DNA from: Hypsibius dujardini
Taxonomy: Eukaryota > Tardigrada > Eutardigrada > Parachela > Hypsibiidae
Length of the DNA: 22,381 bases
NCBI GenBank assembly: GCA_001579985.1
Contig: LRSR01009591.1
Coordinates: 1 to 22,381 of the forward strand
Reading direction: 5' to 3'
Shown here: piece by piece, positions 19,063 through 22,381 of the stretch
Layout: each line of letters opens with the position of its first letter
Numbering within the stretch: the first letter of the stretch is position 1
Notes under the pieces: generated by a model
Databases searched by the model: none
The model's input: only the letters and a program-made list of their open reading frames with translations
Told to the model about the DNA's origin: nothing
Translations under genes and position numbers: made by a program

Positions 19063-20169
19063 AATTCCTTATCACAAAGTCCACCTCAAATTAAAACTCC
19101 ACCTCAAGTTAAATATTCAAATCAACCGAAAATGGCTTCCAGTGAAGCAGCAGTTTCGGCTTGAGCACGTAAAATACTCCTACCGTTACCTTTTAGTCCA
19201 GTTAAAAAAATCCAGAAATCCGAAGAGTGGATATTTTCAGGGATGGAAAAAGTGGAAAGCTTATTGACTGCAGCGAGTAGTTGAAGTGCCAACTGGGCCC
19301 ATTTTGGAAAACACTTCAGAGTGTCATTATTAACACTCGAAGTAAGACCACCACGCGGATATCTTCTTTCTATTCTTGGTGTTATTCGCAATTGCGTAGG
19401 ATCTGTGCCTATAACTCCTGTGATGTGTTACGGTATCCGATTTATGCCTGAGTTAGACGCTCGCTGTCGTACCGTTCACATTTTTCTCTCTGCCTGCGCT
19501 ACTTCACGAGTCGACAAGGCGTTTTGCACTTTTCCCATGTGCGCGTCTCTCGTCACGTCGAGTGTCCGCGTTGAACGAAATGACGCCTGCTAATTCGGTC
19601 CCCAAGCTAATTAGCCGTTCAAACCCTTTAAACGGAACTAAAAGGGATTTCTTCATTCTTTTGATTAATTTTGGTGCTGAGAAAAGTGGTAATACTATCT
19701 CTGGCGGTAGGAAATAGGAATACAGGAGCAAGACTGAAAACTCCAACTCCAGTTCCATATTCCAGTTTCCGGTAGTTATTCTCGTGCACTCAATTGCACG
19801 TCAAAATGTATGGTTGTCTGTGGTGTGTAGCGCCACCTGGAGGCTATTCAATAACGTTGTGAACAAAAAAATAAAAAAAATTTACATTTTTGGACAAGGT
19901 TGATTTCAGAATTTTTGATACTATTCTTCTCAAAATTTAATTTTCAATCGATTGGCATCTGCAGAATCTCTTTTTTTGTCGAAAATCATAATGACTCATC
20001 TAGCATCGCAATTGGGATGGACGAGATGTACAAATTTTGAATATGTTTATCAGATGCCAAATGAAATGTCTCATTGGCTATACCGTCTAACTTCGGGCGA
20101 TTTTCAGAGACGGATCTTAAAACGTCTCCAAATGTTTTCTCTTTTTCTCTAAATCAGTTTAATATTAAT
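19063..20169. other. Intergenic between hAT-derived and Link-domain genes
   Basis: No gene is supported. A minus-strand frame (19122-19391) could supply an in-phase upstream exon to the hAT gene: G|GTAACG donor near 19190, AAG|GAATT before the start codon. The pyrimidine tract is poor and the sequence matches nothing I recognise. The plus-strand frames at 19321-19593 and 19952-20152 show no domain. Confidence 0.4.
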
Positions 20170-20386
20170 GATGATTAAAGAAATGTATCTCATCGGCGAA
20201 TTTTTTTACGAAATTTCAAAATTTACGAAAACACTGGAATATTTCGTTTTGCTTGATTTTCACTGTAAAAGTGGCGATTCTTCGAAATGCAATAATTATT
20301 CTGACACTGTCCTATTTCGAATTTCATTTGAAATCGATGGGCGCCAACTAAATATTTTTCGGAGATAAGGGGGCGGAGCTATGAAC
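20170..20386. repeat. Second (half) copy of the GGGGCGGAGCTA element
   Basis: The block from GATGATTAAAGAAATGTAT to GGGGGCGGAGCTATGAAC aligns with 1061-1282. Shared landmarks are TTCACTGTAAAA, TTCTGACACTG/TTTGACACTGATC, CAACTAAAT-TTTTTCGG and the GC-rich core. The mirror-image right half found at 1333-1595 is missing here; a GACA array takes its place. Confidence 0.65.
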
Positions 20387-20397
20387 AGTTTTCAAAA

Positions 20398-20460
20398 AGG
20401 ACAGACAGACAGGCAGACAGACAAGTAGGCAGATAGACAGGCAGACAAAAGGCTAGACAC
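20398..20460. repeat. GACA microsatellite
   Basis: A short GACAGACAGGCAGACAGA-type array ends CAGACAAAAGGCTAGAC. The same ending, GACAAAAGGCCAGAC, closes the array at 16115-16130, so these two arrays share more than the simple unit. Confidence 0.85.
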
Positions 20461-20646
20461 GTTGTCTGACATGTTTTGTTTTTTTTTCTCGATGGGAATG
20501 GCATCGCATAATATGGACGCACACTACAAAGTTAACAGATGTGCAAGATTTCACCTTCGAGAGTGGTGGAATTCCCGTTGTAAGCACTTGCAATTCATGA
20601 GACGGAACGGAACTCTACCGCTTTTTTTGCCTTTTTCCTGACCACA

Positions 20647-20652
20647 TTTAAT
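20647..20652 (-). other. Polyadenylation signal ATTAAA for the Link-domain gene
   Basis: The minus strand reads AATATTAAATG about 93 nt after the stop codon. It is a plausible variant signal and the only good candidate close by. Confidence 0.4.
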
Positions 20653-20744
20653 ATTTTCCGAGCAACATTGAAGTGTAAGCAGCTGCGCATGTTCCTTCCC
20701 ACATCACGCTTCCGAGTAAGCAAGGACAGTTATTTTCCGACTAA

Positions 20745-21172
20745 TTAGGAGCAAATTAGACCGTTGAGAGTATGTGCACAGTCATTGGTCCGATCTCCGG
20801 AGCTCCAGATGAAGCGATTGAAGCCTCGCATGTCGTGAGTCGCGCCGGGTTCGCTTGCTTTGGCGGGTTTCACTCCGAAGCAGTTGGCGCCGAATCTCTC
20901 GCGACTGTTCCACGGCCCGACCAGTCCGTACTTTTTGTTTCCGCACCCGGCGAGATGCGTCTCAATGGCGTTGGGGTAGTAGCCGCCGCCGACGTCCAGC
21001 AGCCAGCCGGAACTGCACCAGCTCGCACCTCGTTCCCATCCGGTCTGGAGCTCCGCCTTGGTCGCTAAGCGAGCGCCAACCAATGCGCAGGCCGCGGCGC
21101 CCTCGGCTTTCGTGTAGTTGTGCTTGTTATGCTCCGGCCCGGCCAGGAAGAACACTTCCGCTTCGGATTTTC
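20745..21172 (-). CDS. Terminal exon of a Link-domain (hyaluronan-binding type) protein
   Basis: The exon is 428 nt, opens in phase 1 after ATTTCCAG|GA and ends in TAA. It encodes about 142 residues. Starting at AEVFFLAG it follows the Link-module pattern: a helix ending in ACALVGARLAT, then AELQTGWERGASWCSSGW, then YYPNA, GCGNKKYGLVGPW and ERFGANCFGVK. These carry the four Link cysteines in order. A tail of about 40 residues (FIWSSGDRTNDCAHTLNGLIC) adds a fifth and sixth cysteine, likely a further disulphide. Link modules belong to the C-type-lectin-like fold and bind hyaluronan in vertebrate matrix and receptor proteins; the ligand here is unknown. The protein is presumably extracellular, but the signal-peptide exon was not found in the 1.2 kb to the right. 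The frame stays open upstream of the acceptor to 21389, which I read as intron. Confidence 0.85.
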
Positions 21173-22381
21173 CTGGAAATATACACGTGACGAAATAATA
21201 ATTGGAATACGTTTTGCGTATTAAAATTAAGACTCGAATAGACATAAACATAACTTTTTGGCTAAGCGCGCTGCAGTTTTCCGTATACAACCTGCACAGA
21301 ATCCCCGTTTCTACGCAAGCTGTATACGAACTCGACACTGTGGAATCTTTTAATTCTTTTGAGCCGTTTTTTAGCAAATCTGATTTCACAAATTTCCAGT
21401 TTTAGTTTTGAAATAATTTGGACCCGGACGCATCTTTCCGATTAATCGGAAGGAGTTTTGGTAACGTGAAAATGCGCGTTTCTGTCGCGAAAGATCCGGA
21501 CCCAGTTCCTTTATCTCTCAATGTGCTCCCTTGACTTTTTTGGTCTGAAATAAAAACTATTTTGTTGTACTCTACGTACGAAAATTTTAAATCTATGAAG
21601 AATTGTTAATATTTTCAGCCGTAGAGAATTAAATGAGATGGAAAACATCTTGGAATCAACAAAATTGCCAAAGTTCTGCCGGCGTTTTAACGCATTAGAT
21701 TCAGCGTTGATTGAGTGATTTGGTTCAGCCGTAGAGAATTAAATAAGATGGAAAACATCTTGGAATCAACAAAATTGCCAAAGTTCTTTTGATCCAAACA
21801 AATCAATCGATCAACGCTAAATCTAATGGGTTAAAACGCCGGCACCATAACCGCCATCGGAAACTTTCTCCGAAGAGACAAGAAATTGTCAGAATAAGCT
21901 AAAAAATATTAAGAAGACGATGAAGAAAATTTTTTTAATTGTTTTGGGAAATGTGTGTTATGTTGTTTGGTTAAGTCAGTTTGCAACAACAGAAATTTCT
22001 TATATATAAGGAACATACATGGCGTATGATTTTTTCATGTTAGATTGAGATATATATGCAAAACCTCTTTCATAATGTGTAAATATAAGCATACACATGT
22101 GTTAATATGAAGTTTTCAAAATATTTACATGATAAAAATCTGTTCATATAATAACACTTTGGAATAAAAGAGCGAATATAATATGCTAATGTGTTAATAA
22201 GGTGTTAATAATAAAATGATTGTTAGTACCTAAACAAAGAGTATGCGCGTGAAACACCTTCTAAAATTTGTATCGAAATGTTTGCTAAGGAAAGTTTTAT
22301 AAAAAATGTAATAATGGATAGGTTCCTATAGGGTAGACGTACCCACCGTCAACCTGCCCACCCACCCATCCACCCACTGAC
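21173..22381. other. AT-rich flank; upstream exons of the Link gene not identified
   Basis: I looked on the minus strand for a signal-peptide exon ending in a phase-1 donor and saw none that convinces. The region holds a 16-bp perfect palindrome TTCCGATTAATCGGAA (21436-21451), the duplicated/inverted block 21616-21843, and CCACCCAC-type simple sequence at the extreme right end. Confidence 0.4.
21616..21843. repeat. Direct duplication with interleaved inverted repeat
   Basis: A block of about 65 bp starting TTCAGCCGTAGAGAATTAAA occurs at about 21617 and again at about 21725, differing by one or two bases. After the first copy comes GCCGGCGTTTTAACGCATTA (21679-21698). After the second copy the same block appears inverted (about 21790-21843, ending TTAAAACGCCGGC). 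The arrangement is A-B-A-B', with B' inverted. Confidence 0.88.

Noticed and set aside
20772-21190. Plus-strand frames of about 100 codons
   Set aside because: Antisense to the Link-domain exon, whose cysteine pattern and residues are clearly the real reading.
21920-22009. 29-residue plus-strand frame resembling a signal peptide (MKKIFLIVLGNVCYVVW...)
   Set aside because: Hydrophobic short frames are common in AT-rich DNA; no splice partner or promoter was found, and it is on the opposite strand from the Link gene.

Overview
The window is eukaryotic, and almost certainly from an animal. It holds four protein-coding genes split by GT-AG introns (many of 70-130 nt), two candidate AATAAA/ATTAAA-type signals per strand at most, animal-specific receptor and extracellular-matrix domains, and intergenic DNA full of inverted-repeat elements and simple repeats. 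The natriuretic-peptide-type receptor, the hAT-derived gene and the small introns fit an invertebrate. A tardigrade or another ecdysozoan is my guess, but the sequence alone does not prove it.

Layout. Positions 1-5000 contain no gene I can support. They hold an old palindromic element (about 1061-1595), a short TIR element (about 1996-2336), a nearly perfect 0.8 kb foldback palindrome (2809-3633) and a possible TATA promoter near 4474. From 5004 to 9144 (+) lies a 13-exon gene for a single-pass receptor of the natriuretic peptide / receptor guanylate cyclase family. Its ectodomain and transmembrane helix are complete, but I find no kinase-homology or cyclase domain; it stops where the kinase-homology domain would begin. 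A second foldback element with an internal minisatellite (9409-10378) follows 265 bp later.

From 11278 to 14166 (+), three exons encode a 410-residue protein made of two dCMP deaminase domains. The first domain keeps its zinc ligands but has lost the catalytic glutamate (HAE to HAA). The second is intact. Each domain occupies one exon flanked by phase-1 introns.

From 19062 down to 14877 (-), six exons encode a 761-residue BED-finger/hAT-transposase-derived protein with an open frame throughout. It has a substitution at the third catalytic acid, so it is probably a domesticated transposase. Its introns carry GACA microsatellites and minisatellites. From 21172 down to 20745 (-) lies the 3' exon of a gene with a hyaluronan-type Link domain; its upstream exons are not identified. 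The right end (21.2-22.4 kb) is AT-rich and contains a duplicated and inverted repeat block.

The four genes show no shared pathway, as expected for a eukaryotic neighbourhood. The best candidates for something undescribed are the pseudo-active/active tandem dCMP deaminase, the cyclase-less receptor next to a foldback element, and the intron-rich catalytically altered hAT gene. All exon models come from splice-site, phase and homology reasoning by eye. In each of the three multi-exon genes the phases are compatible at every junction and the total length is a multiple of three.
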